Below the pieces are notes generated by a model. The model had not been told where the DNA came from. It was given only the letters and a program-made list of their open reading frames with translations, and searched no databases. The translations under genes and the position numbers were made by a program. Below are positions 45,065-54,990 of a DNA stretch of 64,000 nucleotides, piece by piece (within the stretch, counting starts at the first letter, position 1; every line of letters starts with the position of its first letter). The stretch spans positions 100,210 through 164,209 of the forward strand of contig JAEMWC010001436.1 of assembly GCA_016490735.1 (NCBI GenBank). Direction: 5' to 3'. Source of the DNA: Pachyseris speciosa (lineage: Eukaryota; Cnidaria; Anthozoa; Scleractinia; Pachyseridae).

Positions 45065-46484
45065 GACGACTTGTTCATAACTGTTTACAAGAAAATGCTG
45101 AATCGCTTACTAAGCATCCGTTCCATAAGAGCGTTGTGTTACATCATCAAACAAGAATCTTCGACCAGGAGAGCAAAATCCAGCCAATGATAATTGGAGC
45201 CTTAATTTGGTGGTGAGAGATGCTATTTCGCTGCCGATTTGCAACGCAACTTCCGTTGACATTTTCAAAAATGCATGGATGCATGAATTACGGCACGTAA
45301 ATTTTAAATCACTAAACAACATCTTTTTCAGAATTTTTTTCGTCTCTAAATATTTCGGTACAATGCGAAATTTTTGTGTCATGTCTGAAACTGTCTGAAG
45401 CTTTTGAGAAAGGTCACGCGAAGAAACGCGTGTGACTAAATGTATTAAGGAATGTCACGCTATTTTGGGAAAAACAATGCTTTTCGCAATAAAAAATTCA
45501 GAACGTGCTTCAGTGTTTGTGAGGGGTAGACTGCGCCGAAACTTTGATTTGATCACCAGCGTACTCAAAAATAGGTACGCAAATTTGCGTACACGTGTCT
45601 ACTGCGATATTGGCTCGATTCGTAGGGGAAGAGATGGTAAGACCTCATCAGAAATAATCAAGTAACCACCATATGCGAAGGGAACTTGTAGCAAGGATTC
45701 TGTTGAGTTAAAAATTTGCCAATTGACAAAAGAATATTGAGTCGAAAAAGAAATGACAGGGTGAAGAAGAGTAGTTTTATTCAGTAATGTCTTAGACATT
45801 AATTCACTGTTCTTACATTGTTAAATATGCAGTACAAGGAAAGTCTGGCATAAATAAGTAATACTGTGAACAGGAACAGAGTCAGCAGAGTGACCTATTG
45901 TCACAATTTATGCTTAAACTACAGAAAATAAGTATGTAAAATTTCATTGTTCGAGAGGGCATCGAGATTCAATTTCACACAGTAAACTTTGTAGAAAATC
46001 GAACGCTTATGACAGACGAACAGAAAAAGAGATTACTTGAACACGATTCATTCCCTTGAAATACGTATTTAATTAAATTTGCGTGAGGTACAGCGATTAA
46101 AATTGTTGTTGTACATAATTGCCATTCCCCACATTTTCATAACATCACTGACATACAACAATGCCGACGCCATGCAAATCTTTCACATTTCGAGCACGAG
46201 TTTCAAAGAGAAATGGATGGATAAGATTTCCGAGAGAAACGACTCGTAAAACCGGTTACATTTATACAATACACAGATTTTATTTCTTCCAATAGGTTTG
46301 TTCAGATCAATTTACATATAAAAAAGTATAGGAAACTTAAATTGTAATAGTTTTCAAATTCACATCACTCGGAGGTATTCTCATCCAATCCGGCTTAACG
46401 GATTCCCGTGAGTTTGGTGATCCCTAGGGAGGATTAATAATGATAACACATGACTCTCACTGCATTCTCCTCCTTCTCTTCGTC
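45065..46484. other. Stretch without a supported gene
   Basis: The first 200 bp continue the flank shared with leader B3 (possible promoter region). The rest is AT-rich with short open frames on both strands and no recognisable domain, repeat or RNA. Confidence 0.5.
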
Positions 46485-46770
46485 CGGGGTCCGTTTGATG
46501 ATCACTTATGAGTGTTGCAGTGTTTTTGTTCGGAACTTGGAATTTATTATTGTTCTCTCAGTGATGATTCTTTCGGCGAGGGTCCGTTTGATGTTCACTG
46601 ATGAGTGTTACGGTGTTTTTGTTTGGAGCTTGGAATTTACTATTGTTCTCTTAGTGATATGATTCTTTTGGCGAGGGTCCGTTTGATGATCACTAATGAG
46701 TGTTACAGTGATGTTGTTTGGAGCTTGGAATCCTTCTTTTGGAGATATTTTTCCGGTGAAGATCGTTTTA
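46485..46770. repeat. Three tandem copies of a ~94-bp unit
   Basis: GGTCCGTTTGATGWTCACT recurs at about 46,488, 46,581 and 46,676, followed each time by GAGTGTT and GGAGCTTGGAAT-like words. The third copy is truncated. Confidence 0.85.
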
Positions 46771-46922
46771 TGATTTTCTTGAATTTGGCGACTTATACGA
46801 GTCTTGTAGTGGTTTGGAAGAATATTTTGAACCTCACAGATAGCTGCTTTCAATAATTGTTGTTCTAGTCTAGATTCTCAATTGCTCTTCTAGTCTACAG
46901 GAGTGCTCGATGGAGCCGATCT

Positions 46923-47616
46923 GCAAAATAACCGCTCTGCAGGCCGATTTTGGGCTGGGTGGAAAAATGTTTGCTGAAATAAAAATCTTGCTGGCAGTGT
47001 TATTTTAACGAAATCTTGCTAGAATTTGTGTCCGTAATGAGTCTTACTGGCTGACAGGAATCAAAACACGTTATTTCTGGCAGTTGTCATATTTTAGTTT
47101 TCATGCTGGCTGAGAGTACTGAGGGCGCACTTTTATCTGCGTGAGATTGAAAAGAAAGTTAATGAAAAACAAACTGTCCTTGGGCTCGTAACGCAACTTT
47201 CAAGAGTCTCAATGTAGTGAATAGCATGTGCTGTCAGTTGGCTTCGTATTTTGGTGGATTTTTATCTGCGAGAAGATAGGACTTCGGGTTAAAAAACTAA
47301 AAGTAAACAACACGGGATACAGATAGAAGCCTACTACCCGTCTTAGGAACGATCTGACATCCGAAATAAACCATTCGAGATATTTTGTCCAAAAATTAAG
47401 TTAAAATCAATACTTAGCTGGCTGGGTATTTTTCTTCCTTACGCGACTGCTGGCTGGCAAACTGGAAAGATTCCACCCGTGCTGGCTGGCATTTCGTGTT
47501 TGTGGCATTTTCAACTTTGCTGGCTCGTTGAGAAACGACACGCTCGAAGCCGGCTGGGATTTTTATTTCTCAAAAGTTTTGCCCGCTGGCATTGAAGAGC
47601 GGTTATTTTTTTTGCC
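46923..47616. mobile_element. Possible ~690-bp MITE with GCAAAATAACCGCTCT ends
   Basis: Short inverted ends, GCAAAATAACCGCTCT on the left and AGAGCGGTTATTTTTTTTGC on the right. GCTGGCTGG words are frequent in the interior. No target duplication is clear, so the call is tentative. Confidence 0.5.
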
Positions 47617-48126
47617 AGGAAAGTTAACTATTAACGAAGATTGACAGGGGGACTCTCAGCTAGTGTTTAGTACATCGTATGATAAAAATTCTCAGAAAAG
47701 GTCGTTGGGTACTCCTGCATTAACAGTTGTTTACAGTTCCAGACTCAGCGGGAAAAGTATTCAAGACTCAACAGCTGACTGTTCGGTAGCGACTTCACAT
47801 GTTACTGAAGGAATGCTTGATTTTATATTTGGTTATTTTTATTTCATGTACGTTATGGTTGGTTCGTCTCCGTGTCGCCAGTTAACCTCACCAGAGAATG
47901 AACTTAAAACCACTGTTGGTTGTAGAACTATTTTCGGTTGGTTTTCATAAAAAAGGTCGGCTTGCGTTTTTTTAGTTTACATGTTTTTCGGGGAAGATAA
48001 ATATGGACCAAACGGTGGACAGGATTTCGGCAGCAACTATCTGCTCTGTGTCATGCGTTATAGACTGAGCATAAATAAGGTGTAAAACGGCTTATCATGC
48101 AATTTTCTGGAATATGTATTAAATTA
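47617..48126. other. Left flank of the Polinton, no gene supported
   Basis: A 95-codon open frame (47,663-47,950) has one hydrophobic stretch near its end but no initiation or splice context and no recognisable family. The last six bases, AAATTA (48,121-48,126), are the predicted Polinton target-site duplication. Confidence 0.4.
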
Positions 48127-48258
48127 AGTAGTATATCCGGGAGTCATGAAATACCACCTCGTCGCAACATAAGGAATAAAGAGGCGCCGCGGCGCGCCGC
48201 CTCTTTATTCCTTATGTTGTCTCCTCGGTTGTATTTGATGACTCCCGGATATACTACT
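48127..48258. repeat. Terminal hairpin at the Polinton left end
   Basis: A 132-bp imperfect palindrome: left arm AGTAGTATATCCGGGAGTCA, right arm ending TGACTCCCGGATATACTACT, with a GC-rich centre (GGCGCCGCGGCGCGCC). Arms of about 66 bp match except for a few bases around the ACCTCGTCG segment. The bases flanking the palindrome differ (AAATTA left, CGCGCA right), so it is not an ordinary MITE with a target duplication. I read it as a folded Polinton terminus. Confidence 0.75.
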
Positions 48259-48289
48259 CGCGCATTGTTGCGCAAGCACCATCAACACC

Positions 48290-49052
48290 CATTTAAAGGA
48301 AGGGCCCACCAATGTTCCCCCACTGCTTGCCAGATGCGGCGAGAAGAAGAGAGCGCCCTATTGAGCAAGCGCTGCACTAAGGTATTAATTGAGACAATTT
48401 TTGTGGCCTCTCTCTATATATAATCATCAAACCGTTGAAGGGCTTCGGCAATTGCTGGAGCAAACAGTGAGTTTTATTCCACCAACAGGACCATCCACGC
48501 GGCCATTCAAAACGCGCTGGCCAGACCAGCCGCCGTTCCTACCCCGCGCCAAACACAGCCCCAAGGCGCTCCATGCCGAACAGCGACAAAACGAAAAGAC
48601 GAGGGGGATTATGAGAGGGTTGAGGTGGGAAGGAAAGGTCGCCGTTTTATTGTTTGGCGGTTGAAGCAAAACCTCGACCGCGACAACACAGCGGCCAGTG
48701 CCCGTTCTTGAACCCAACTACGATGACCACTTGATTGTGGGGGAGGAGGATAGCGACAAAGAACCCTTCGAAGGTTTGAGTTCTGTTCGGTGTTCAAAAT
48801 GCAACGGGTGTTATGAGGAAAATTTTTGTGACAGAACCGGAGCCACCCCTCGTTTTAGGAAGAAATGGTTGAGCTCCCCCCCTCCCCCGCTTGGGTTTGG
48901 GAGGCGGCGCTGCAGGAGTTGTACTCATCTGCAGCTAATTGAACAAACCCCACACTAAGGTACAAACATGTCAGCAAGTTGTTCACTTGTTCAAAACATT
49001 CAAGCTCTTCCTCCGGCCAGAGGTTCGAGAAAGGATTCTCAAGGAAGTTGTC
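48290..49052 (+). pseudogene. Cys-rich Polinton ORF, 5' part (function unknown)
   Basis: The sequence becomes GC-richer and coding-like here. One frame (48,460-48,690) has IQNALARPAAVPTPRQ. Frame 48,698-48,958 has two CxxC-type clusters, VRCSKCNGC and RRRCRSC, suggesting a zinc-binding domain. 48,959-49,052 continues in another frame with VVHLFKTFKLFL and PEVRERILKEVV. The fold-back insertion at 49,053 cuts this last part, and the reading frame resumes at 50,055. I do not recognise the protein; adenovirus- or adintovirus-type early regulators are only one possibility. Confidence 0.45.
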
Positions 49053-50054
49053 AGTAGTATATTAGGCAACGGTTACTCCGTTTTTTGGGGCAGGAATCTC
49101 ATTAAAAAGGGCAGGAGTAGATTAACGTCGATGACGTAATAATAGTGGATGTATTCCTTTACATAACAGAGACAGTGGATGTATTCCTTTTCATAACAGA
49201 GACACACGGATTGGTGTAATTCAAACTCTATTATGTTTTCAAATTAGAAGCGCGTAGTTTTTGAAAGCGCTATCTTTCTTGCAATTTGTTTGTTAGGAAA
49301 AACTTATCTCCGAAACTTTCAGTTTATTCGGAACGTTTATCGATCATTACTGTTAAAATGGCTTTCTTAACCGTTAGCGCTATCCAAGTTGCTTTGAATG
49401 CTTGTGTATCTCTTTCTTGCTTTCCGCCCCATTAGTCACTAGCTAATTATGCAAACATGCAGAACCCTACATTTGGAGGGAAAACGTTTACATAACTGAA
49501 CATAACTTTACTAGAAAATATATGGCAAGGGAAAGTTTAATTCTGTATTTCAATCTTTCTGTATTCGCTAATACAGTATATTTTGTCCCCAAAAAACCTG
49601 TCATACATTACTCACGTGTTTAAGCCGTCTATTGTCGTTGTTGAATGGCAGACGGTTGTCGCCATGGGCTTCTTTACTGTGGAGTTGGTATGCAAATGTA
49701 TGGTTCTGCATGTTTGCATAATTAGCTAGTGACTAATGGGGCGGAAAGCAAGAAAGAGATACACAAGCATTCAAAGCAACTTGGATAACAAACAAATTGC
49801 AAGAAAGATAGCGCTTTCAAAAACTACGCGCTTTTATTTTGAAAACATAATAGAGTTTGAATTACACCAATCCGTGTGTCTCTGTTATGAAAAGGAATAC
49901 ATCCACTGTTATTATCCTAAGGAATTCATCCACTGTCTCTGTTATGTAAAGGAATACATCCACTATTATTACGTCATCGACGTTGATCTACTCCTGCCCT
50001 TTTTAATGAGATTCCTGCCCTAAAAACGGAGTTACCGGTGCCTAATACACTACT
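49053..50054. mobile_element. 1,002-bp fold-back element with Polinton-like ends
   Basis: Ends are AGTAGTATATTAGGCAACGG and its inverse (...TGCCTAATACACTACT). Inverted arms reach about 430 bp on the left and 360 bp on the right, meeting around a 200-bp unpaired centre. It is flanked by the 6-bp duplication GTTGTC (49,047-49,052 and 50,055-50,060). No gene inside. The AGTAGTATAT start and 6-bp duplication match the Polinton terminus at 48,127, so it is probably a non-autonomous element moved by a Polinton integrase (inference). Confidence 0.88.
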
Positions 50055-50115
50055 GTTGTCGCCAGGAAAATGAAAGAGCTCGGAGACATGGGTCGGGGAG
50101 ATGTGCTCAATTTAA
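50055..50115 (+). pseudogene. Cys-rich Polinton ORF, middle fragment
   Basis: Between the fold-back element and the TTAA MITE only 61 bp remain, reading VARKMKELGDMGRGDVLN in the frame that follows from the segment ending at 49,052 when one copy of the duplicated hexamer is discounted. This supports the view that one gene was split by successive insertions. Confidence 0.6.
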
Positions 50116-51264
50116 AGGCCCATTATCACCCTTGATCCAACGCGGTCGTTTGTTTTTGTTTTGAAATCGCGCCATTGTTAAATGATGCCTCTGATTGGTC
50201 AATTATTTTTATCGGGCTTTTGATCTGGTTCATCGCGCCGAGTTGTCACTTATCGCCGGTTTCGCAAAACAAATGGCTACAAATTTAACTTGCATATTTC
50301 TTCATATTTCTTCATTGAAACCGTGAACAAGCCAATCAAAACAGCAAAGTATAGAGCGATCCGTTATTCATAAAACTTGCTGATTATTTGCCGAGGATGG
50401 TGACAAAATATCCACAAGAAAATATTTATTGTCGGGTAATGGTTTCAAATTTGCAGTAAGAAAAATACTCATACGTTCTCATTCAATTCTCCTGTCCTTT
50501 GGCTTTATATTGTGTTCAAAATACAGTCGACCATGCGGCTTGACAAAAGGAGGAAAAGGTTGAACTCCGCATTAAAACACGGGAGGAAACAAACGCGGTT
50601 TATAGTCCTCATCAATCACCGACATCTCGGCGAGAAAGAGAAATTAATTATCACGCAGTCTAGGCAAGCTGCGAACTGGTCGAACGTAAAGCTAGAATGC
50701 CCGATGGGGCATAAAAATAGAAGTCGATAAAAGACTAGCGACAAGTCCGATTAAAAACACTGAAGAGTTGACCAAAGCTGCACAACCCATTACATTGACC
50801 TTGACCTACATGAAAAACATCAAACATCCAGACACGTATAATTTTTAATACTCGCCATCAAATCAGTTTCCAAATCGCAGTAAGTCGGCTCCAACAAGCT
50901 CACCAAATTCTTGAAAGCTCCGAGGTAAAAAGCACCAAACTTGAACAACGAGTCTCTGTAAATCCGCCGCCTTGAACCTCACTTTGCCGACAAAACAACA
51001 CTGCGAAGTTACCGCTACCGACTATTGCCACACTGACTCTTTTGACTTTACACGGGCCAAAATTTACATACATACAAAACGGTCCCAAAATAATACAAGG
51101 AAAACGAAGAAGAATAAACAGAGAACATATTTACGACCGTAAGTTTGGAGATTTGTCCACGATGCGATAAAACAAGAGCTTCGAAGTCTGAGTAATTTCG
51201 TGTTACACGAAATTCCAGAATTAACGGTCGCGGCGCGCGATGCATCAAGGGTGACAATGGGCCT
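50116..51264. mobile_element. 1,149-bp MITE flanked by TTAA
   Basis: Inverted ends AGGCCCATTATCACCCTTGA on the left and TCAAGGGTGACAATGGGCCT on the right, flanked by TTAA at 50,112-50,115 and 51,265-51,268. TTAA duplication is typical of piggyBac/Kolobok-type transposition. No transposase is encoded. The interior holds minor unassigned open frames. Confidence 0.88.
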
Positions 51265-51463
51265 TTAATTGAATTTGGTCCTTATTGCGAAAAAATGGGA
51301 ACGCCTCACAAAAATAACACATTACAGAAAATGCAGCCATTGTATGTGGAATGATATGTGTTATGAATGTTACAGACCCGGTGAAGTTCACACTTTGTAT
51401 CCATGTTTTTTCAAAGAGTTTGAGAAAGATTCTTTGTTATCTACGTTTTGTTGGCTTCTCGGG
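51265..51463 (+). pseudogene. Cys-rich Polinton ORF, 3' fragment
   Basis: Open frame with IAKKWERLTKITHYRK, then a second Cys cluster (KCSHCMWNDMCYECYRPG) and EVHTLYPCFFKEFEK, ending where the ribozyme array begins. The CxxC pairs suggest zinc binding. It is one frame off from the middle fragment, so a frameshift also exists near 51,275. Confidence 0.55.
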
Positions 51464-51693
51464 TCTAACAAGGCCGAAACAGCTGTCCATGGCTGCTAAT
51501 GCTTGGGCTCAATCTTTGCTTTGGTAGATTTAAGGGGTAATGCCCGCTACCATGTGGCCTTAGTGCCTTTTGAGTGGCTTCAGCTTACCAAATCACATTA
51601 TTTTGTGAGGTATATCCTTGTCACTCCAGCCACATCCCACAAGCTTTACGTTTTCACTGCTTGTTTTATGGATATGTGGGTACTTGAGCCTGA

Positions 51694-51758
51694 GCATTAG
51701 CTATGCCATGCTGATGAGGCCTAACAAGGCCGAAACAGCTGTCCATGGCTGCTAATGC
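51694..51758 (+). ncRNA. Type I hammerhead ribozyme, copy 1
   Basis: Core CTGATGA (51,711-51,717), stem II GGCC-TAACAA-GGCC, GAAA, a very short stem III in ACAGCTGT, and cleavage after GTC at 51,743. Stem I is GCCATG with CATGGC, extended past a T/TAT internal loop by GCATTAGC with GCTAATGC. Every invariant core base (C3 U4 G5 A6, G8 A9, G12 A13 A14, U16.1 and H17) is present. The self-complementary ACAGCTGT suggests that the ribozyme can also act as a dimer, as in other short-stem-III hammerheads. Confidence 0.95.
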
Positions 51759-51949
51759 TTGGGCTCAATCTTTGCTTTGGTAGATTTAAGGGGTAATGCC
51801 CGCTACCATGTGGCCTTAGTGCCTTTTGAGTGGCTTCAGCTTACCAAATCACATTATTTTGTGAGGTATATCCTTGTCACTCCAGCCACATCCCACAAGC
51901 TTTACGTTTTCACTGCTTGTTTTATGGATATGTGGGTACTTGAGCCTGA

Positions 51950-52014
51950 GCATTAGCTATGCCATGCTGATGAGGCCTAACAAGGCCGAAACAGCTGTCC
52001 ATGGCTGCTAATGC
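51950..52014 (+). ncRNA. Type I hammerhead ribozyme, copy 2
   Basis: Same core and stems as copy 1; core 51,967-51,999, cleavage after 51,999. Confidence 0.95.
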
Positions 52015-52205
52015 TTGGGCTCAATCTTTGCTTTGGTAGATTTAAGGGGTAATGCCCGCTACCATGTGGCCTTAGTGCCTTTTGAGTGGCTTCAGCTTAC
52101 CAAATCACATTATTTTGTGAGGTATATCCTTGTCACTCCAGCCACATCCCACAAGCTTTACGTTTTCACTGCTTGTTTTATGGATATGTGGGTACTTGAG
52201 CCTGA

Positions 52206-52270
52206 GCATTAGCTATGCCATGCTGATGAGGCCTAACAAGGCCGAAACAGCTGTCCATGGCTGCTAATGC
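52206..52270 (+). ncRNA. Type I hammerhead ribozyme, copy 3
   Basis: Core 52,223-52,255, cleavage after 52,255; unchanged from the other copies. Confidence 0.95.
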
Positions 52271-52460
52271 TTGGGCTCAATCTTTGCTTTGGTAGATTTA
52301 AGGGTAATGCCCGCTACCATGTGGCCTTAGTGCCTTTTGAGTGGCTTCAGCTTACCAAATCACATTATTTTGTGAGGTATATCCTTGTCACTCCAGCCAC
52401 ATCCCACAAGCTTTACGTTTTCACTGCTTGTTTTATGGATATGTGGGTACTTGAGCCTGA

Positions 52461-52525
52461 GCATTAGCTATGCCATGCTGATGAGGCCTAACAAGGCCGA
52501 AACAGCTGTCCATGGCTGCTAATGC
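52461..52525 (+). ncRNA. Type I hammerhead ribozyme, copy 4
   Basis: Core 52,478-52,510, cleavage after 52,510. The one-base deletion in the preceding unit lies outside the ribozyme. Confidence 0.95.
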
Positions 52526-52716
52526 TTGGGCTCAATCTTTGCTTTGGTAGATTTAAGGGGTAATGCCCGCTACCATGTGGCCTTAGTGCCTTTTGAGTGG
52601 CTTCAGCTTACCAAATCACATTATTTTGTGAGGTATATCCTTGTCACTCCAGCCACATCCCACAAGCTTTACGTTTTCACTGCTTGTTTTATGGATATGT
52701 GGGTACTTGAGCCTGA

Positions 52717-52781
52717 GCATTAGCTATGCCATGCTGATGAGGCCTAACAAGGCCGAAACAGCTGTCCATGGCTGCTAATGC
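52717..52781 (+). ncRNA. Type I hammerhead ribozyme, copy 5
   Basis: Core 52,734-52,766, cleavage after 52,766. The unit that follows is cut off at 52,939, so there is no sixth complete core downstream. Confidence 0.95.
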
Positions 52782-52969
52782 TTGGGCTCAATCTTTGCTT
52801 TGGTAGATTTAAGGGGTAATGCCCGCTACCATGTGGCCTTAGTGCCTTTTGAGTGGCTTCAGCTTACCAAATCACATTATTTTGTGAGGTATATCCTTGT
52901 CACTCCAGCCACATCCCACAAGCTTTACGTTTTCACTGCCAATTAAAAGTTCAGTTTGTTGGTGCATCA

Positions 52970-53404
52970 ATGGCTCAAACCCCAATTTCTCGCGAGGTGA
53001 GAGAAACGTTGCTTCAAGAAGTTGAAGCATGGTTGGAAAAAACAAACAAAGATTCAATGGATTATAAACCAATGGAGTTCGTGAAGCTTTTAGTTCACAA
53101 TTGGGCCAACCCTTGGAAAGATGTCAAAAAAAAAAAAAAAAAAAAACAGAGAAACAGCGTTCATTGATCTTTTTTGTGAAATGGTCGAGCGGGTGAAAAA
53201 AACTTGCAACTATAAAGAACCAATTCCAGGAATGAACCGTTGGTCAACCAATGGTCACGCAAATGTTTTGGAAAAGGAAAAATGTTTGCAGTTGCACAAA
53301 TCATTTTTTGTTTTGTGCAAGAAAACATGAACCCGAACAGGGAAATCATTCAAGAAGTGCGGCGGGTCATTGATGAATTGAAAGTTGAGAAGGCCCGTTG
53401 TTGA
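52970..53404 (+). pseudogene. Polinton ORF of unknown function, broken at a poly-A run
   Basis: ATG at 52,970 begins MAQTPISREVRETLLQEVEA, a helical, charged protein. An A run of about 20 near 53,128-53,147 breaks the frame. It resumes as AFIDLFCEMVERVKKTCNYK through 53,330, and a last frame from 53,328 (MNPNREIIQEVRRVIDELK) ends at TGA 53,402-53,404. The three pieces are compatible with one protein of about 145 residues. No family recognised. Confidence 0.55.
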
Positions 53405-53479
53405 GTTGGTTTTCATAATTTTTTTTTCCTGCGAAGGTATACACCCTTTTGAACAAAAGGTGATTGTGATTATCTTGAG

Positions 53480-53815
53480 ATGGAGCAGGTGGAAGCCATC
53501 GGAGCGGCAGCTTTACAGCTTGACAAATTCAGGTGTGATTTTGTGGCAAAAAAGTTGAAGGAGACCGCGGGGCGCAGCCTAGTAAGATTGCTGTCCCACT
53601 TACAGGAAAGTATTGAAGATCTGACTGATGCGATTCATTGCCGCGACCTCTGTTCCGAATCTTTTCGTTCGACGTGTGAAGAGGTGGGAAAAAACCTCTG
53701 GAGTGTGAAAGACTTTGTTTTGATATATCCAGAAATAGTTACCACAAAAATCAATCTTGAGATCACCGATCTCATAAAGCAACTGAAGGAAGCCCAAGCC
53801 CAAGCTTCTGTTTAG
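53480..53815 (+). CDS. Polinton ORF, 111 residues, helical, function unknown
   Basis: Uninterrupted from ATG at 53,480 to TAG. Predicted all-helical, with Leu/Glu-rich stretches (LVRLLSHLQESIEDLTDAI, LEITDLIKQLKEAQAQA) and three cysteines. It follows the previous plus-strand ORF by 75 bp and converges on the minus-strand PLA2-like gene. One of very few intact frames in this Polinton. No homology recognised. Confidence 0.6.
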   Translation: MEQVEAIGAAALQLDKFRCDFVAKKLKETAGRSLVRLLSHLQESIEDLTDAIHCRDLCSESFRSTCEEVGKNLWSVKDFVLIYPEIVTTKINLEITDLIKQLKEAQAQASV

Positions 53816-53828
53816 TTTTGATCACATT

Positions 53829-54424
53829 TCAGGCCAAAGCATGGCCCAACTGTCTCTGTTTCCGCGGGATCGCGTCAAGCGCCTTGACCACTTTCGGTCG
53901 GCAATGTGTTTTCATTTTTTTTCGACTTCACCATATTTTTTTGCCCGAAAATTGCAGCTGCTGTAATGAACATCATGTTGCATAGCAACCGCATCAGTGA
54001 GGCCAGTGGGTTGTTGGAGAATTTCTGTGATTTCGCCAGTTTCGGGATCTTGTTCAAGTTGTTTGTGGAGGGGGGTGTACGGCCCGGTGTAGTTATGCCC
54101 AGGCAACGTCCAACCTTTCTTTAGTGCCGGTAGTTTTCCAATCAGAGCGTGAACGTCTACACCCTTTCCATAATAATTTCCCAAGGTTTTCTTGAGAACA
54201 TCTTTGTAACCGTGGTGGTTGGGAAGGGCTTTTGAAAAAGCTTTCAAAGGTTTTGGGTCTGTGGCAAACTTTGGAACAAGAACACCTTGAGAAACGAAAC
54301 GAGGGTCAAAAAGATTGCCAAACCCGGCGCAAGCAACCCCTTTCCCGCAACCCTTCCATTTGATCCACGAACCGTAGCTTCGTGTGTCCCCTTTGCTTTT
54401 GTATTCGTTGTATTGCCGCTTGTA
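53829..54424 (-). pseudogene. Phospholipase A2-like Polinton protein
   Basis: The N-terminal part has GSWIKWKGCGKG and GNLFDPRFVSQGVL. The frame 54,247-53,912 then has LGNYYGKGVDVHALIG, the calcium-loop-like LPGHNYTGPYTPLH and the catalytic-type HDVHYSSC (about 53,954-53,980). This is the parvovirus/adintovirus type of PLA2 domain, which in related viruses acts on endosomal membranes during entry. A frameshift at an A8 run (about 53,925) separates the tail, which stops at 53,829. No start codon is visible in frame, so this copy is not functional. Confidence 0.75.
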
Positions 54425-54990
54425 TTAGGCAACCATTGCGCGCCCTTCTTTGGCTGAAACTTCAGGCCCTTTGAAAAGGGTTGGGTCGGAAACAACATCC
54501 CACAATTTTTCGAAGTCGACAAAAGGAAAGGGAGGAAGCCCACGACCATCAAGATCGGGCGTGTCGATTTTGTAACGAATGTTGGGTCTGATTTTTATGG
54601 AAAGTTGGTAGAGCATTTCACTTTCGACTTTTTGAACCACCGGCTTTCCTTTCCTCACAGCCCAATCAATGGCTCGTTTTAGAAGCTCGGGGTTTCTCAT
54701 TGCTTCGGAAGCATTATAACGCCCCATTTCCACCCCTACTTTCGCGAGATATGGAACCCCGTAATGAAGAAAAAGATCCATTGCAGTTCCAGCAATGTCA
54801 GAACCAATTCCAGCGCTCTCTGCAAGAGAGGGCGCCGCTTGTTTCCCAGCAAGAACCTGGTTTTGGTGATGCCACAGACTGCGCATTTTGCCTTGAGCAG
54901 CTTTCTGTGGTTTTTTGTTGTGACAACACGTTCTGTTCCTGGCGCATTCGGGGTCTTGCGCTTGTTTCTCACACAGTAAAAATCCACCAT
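54425..54990 (-). pseudogene. Zinc-ribbon virion-type Polinton protein
   Basis: Begins at ATG 54,990, overlapping the protease stop (TGATG). The N-terminal part reads VDFYCVRNKRKT and LKAKCAVCGITKTRF, a small zinc ribbon in which the second cysteine of the first pair appears to have become Asn. A frameshift near 54,840 leads into a second part with a hydrophobic segment (GSDIAGTAMDLFLHYGVPYL) and a conserved-looking C-terminus ending at 54,425. Such proteins sit beside the protease in adintovirus-like genomes; the precise role is unknown. Confidence 0.6.

Larger units (their letters stand above)
51464..52939 (+). repeat. Retrozyme array: 256-bp tandem repeats carrying hammerhead ribozymes
   Basis: 5.8 head-to-tail copies, period 256 bp (one copy is 255 because of a single G deletion at about 52,305), otherwise essentially identical. 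The ribozyme cleavage points fall after 51,487, 51,743, 51,999, 52,255, 52,510 and 52,766, so each transcript unit would be cut to a 256-nt monomer. The first copy starts inside stem II and the last stops at TTTTCACTGC, so the array ends are truncated. The repeated 65-codon open frame is incidental. Metazoan retrozymes have exactly this design: short non-coding units moved as circular RNA by another element's machinery (family knowledge). Confidence 0.95.

Noticed and set aside
47663..47950. 95-codon open frame before the Polinton
   Set aside because: Only a weak hydrophobic stretch, no family or exon signals.
51503..52723. A 65-residue protein repeated five times (starting MGSIFALVDL)
   Set aside because: It is the incidental open frame of the ribozyme repeat; the DNA, not the frame, is conserved, and the conserved pairing explains the sequence.
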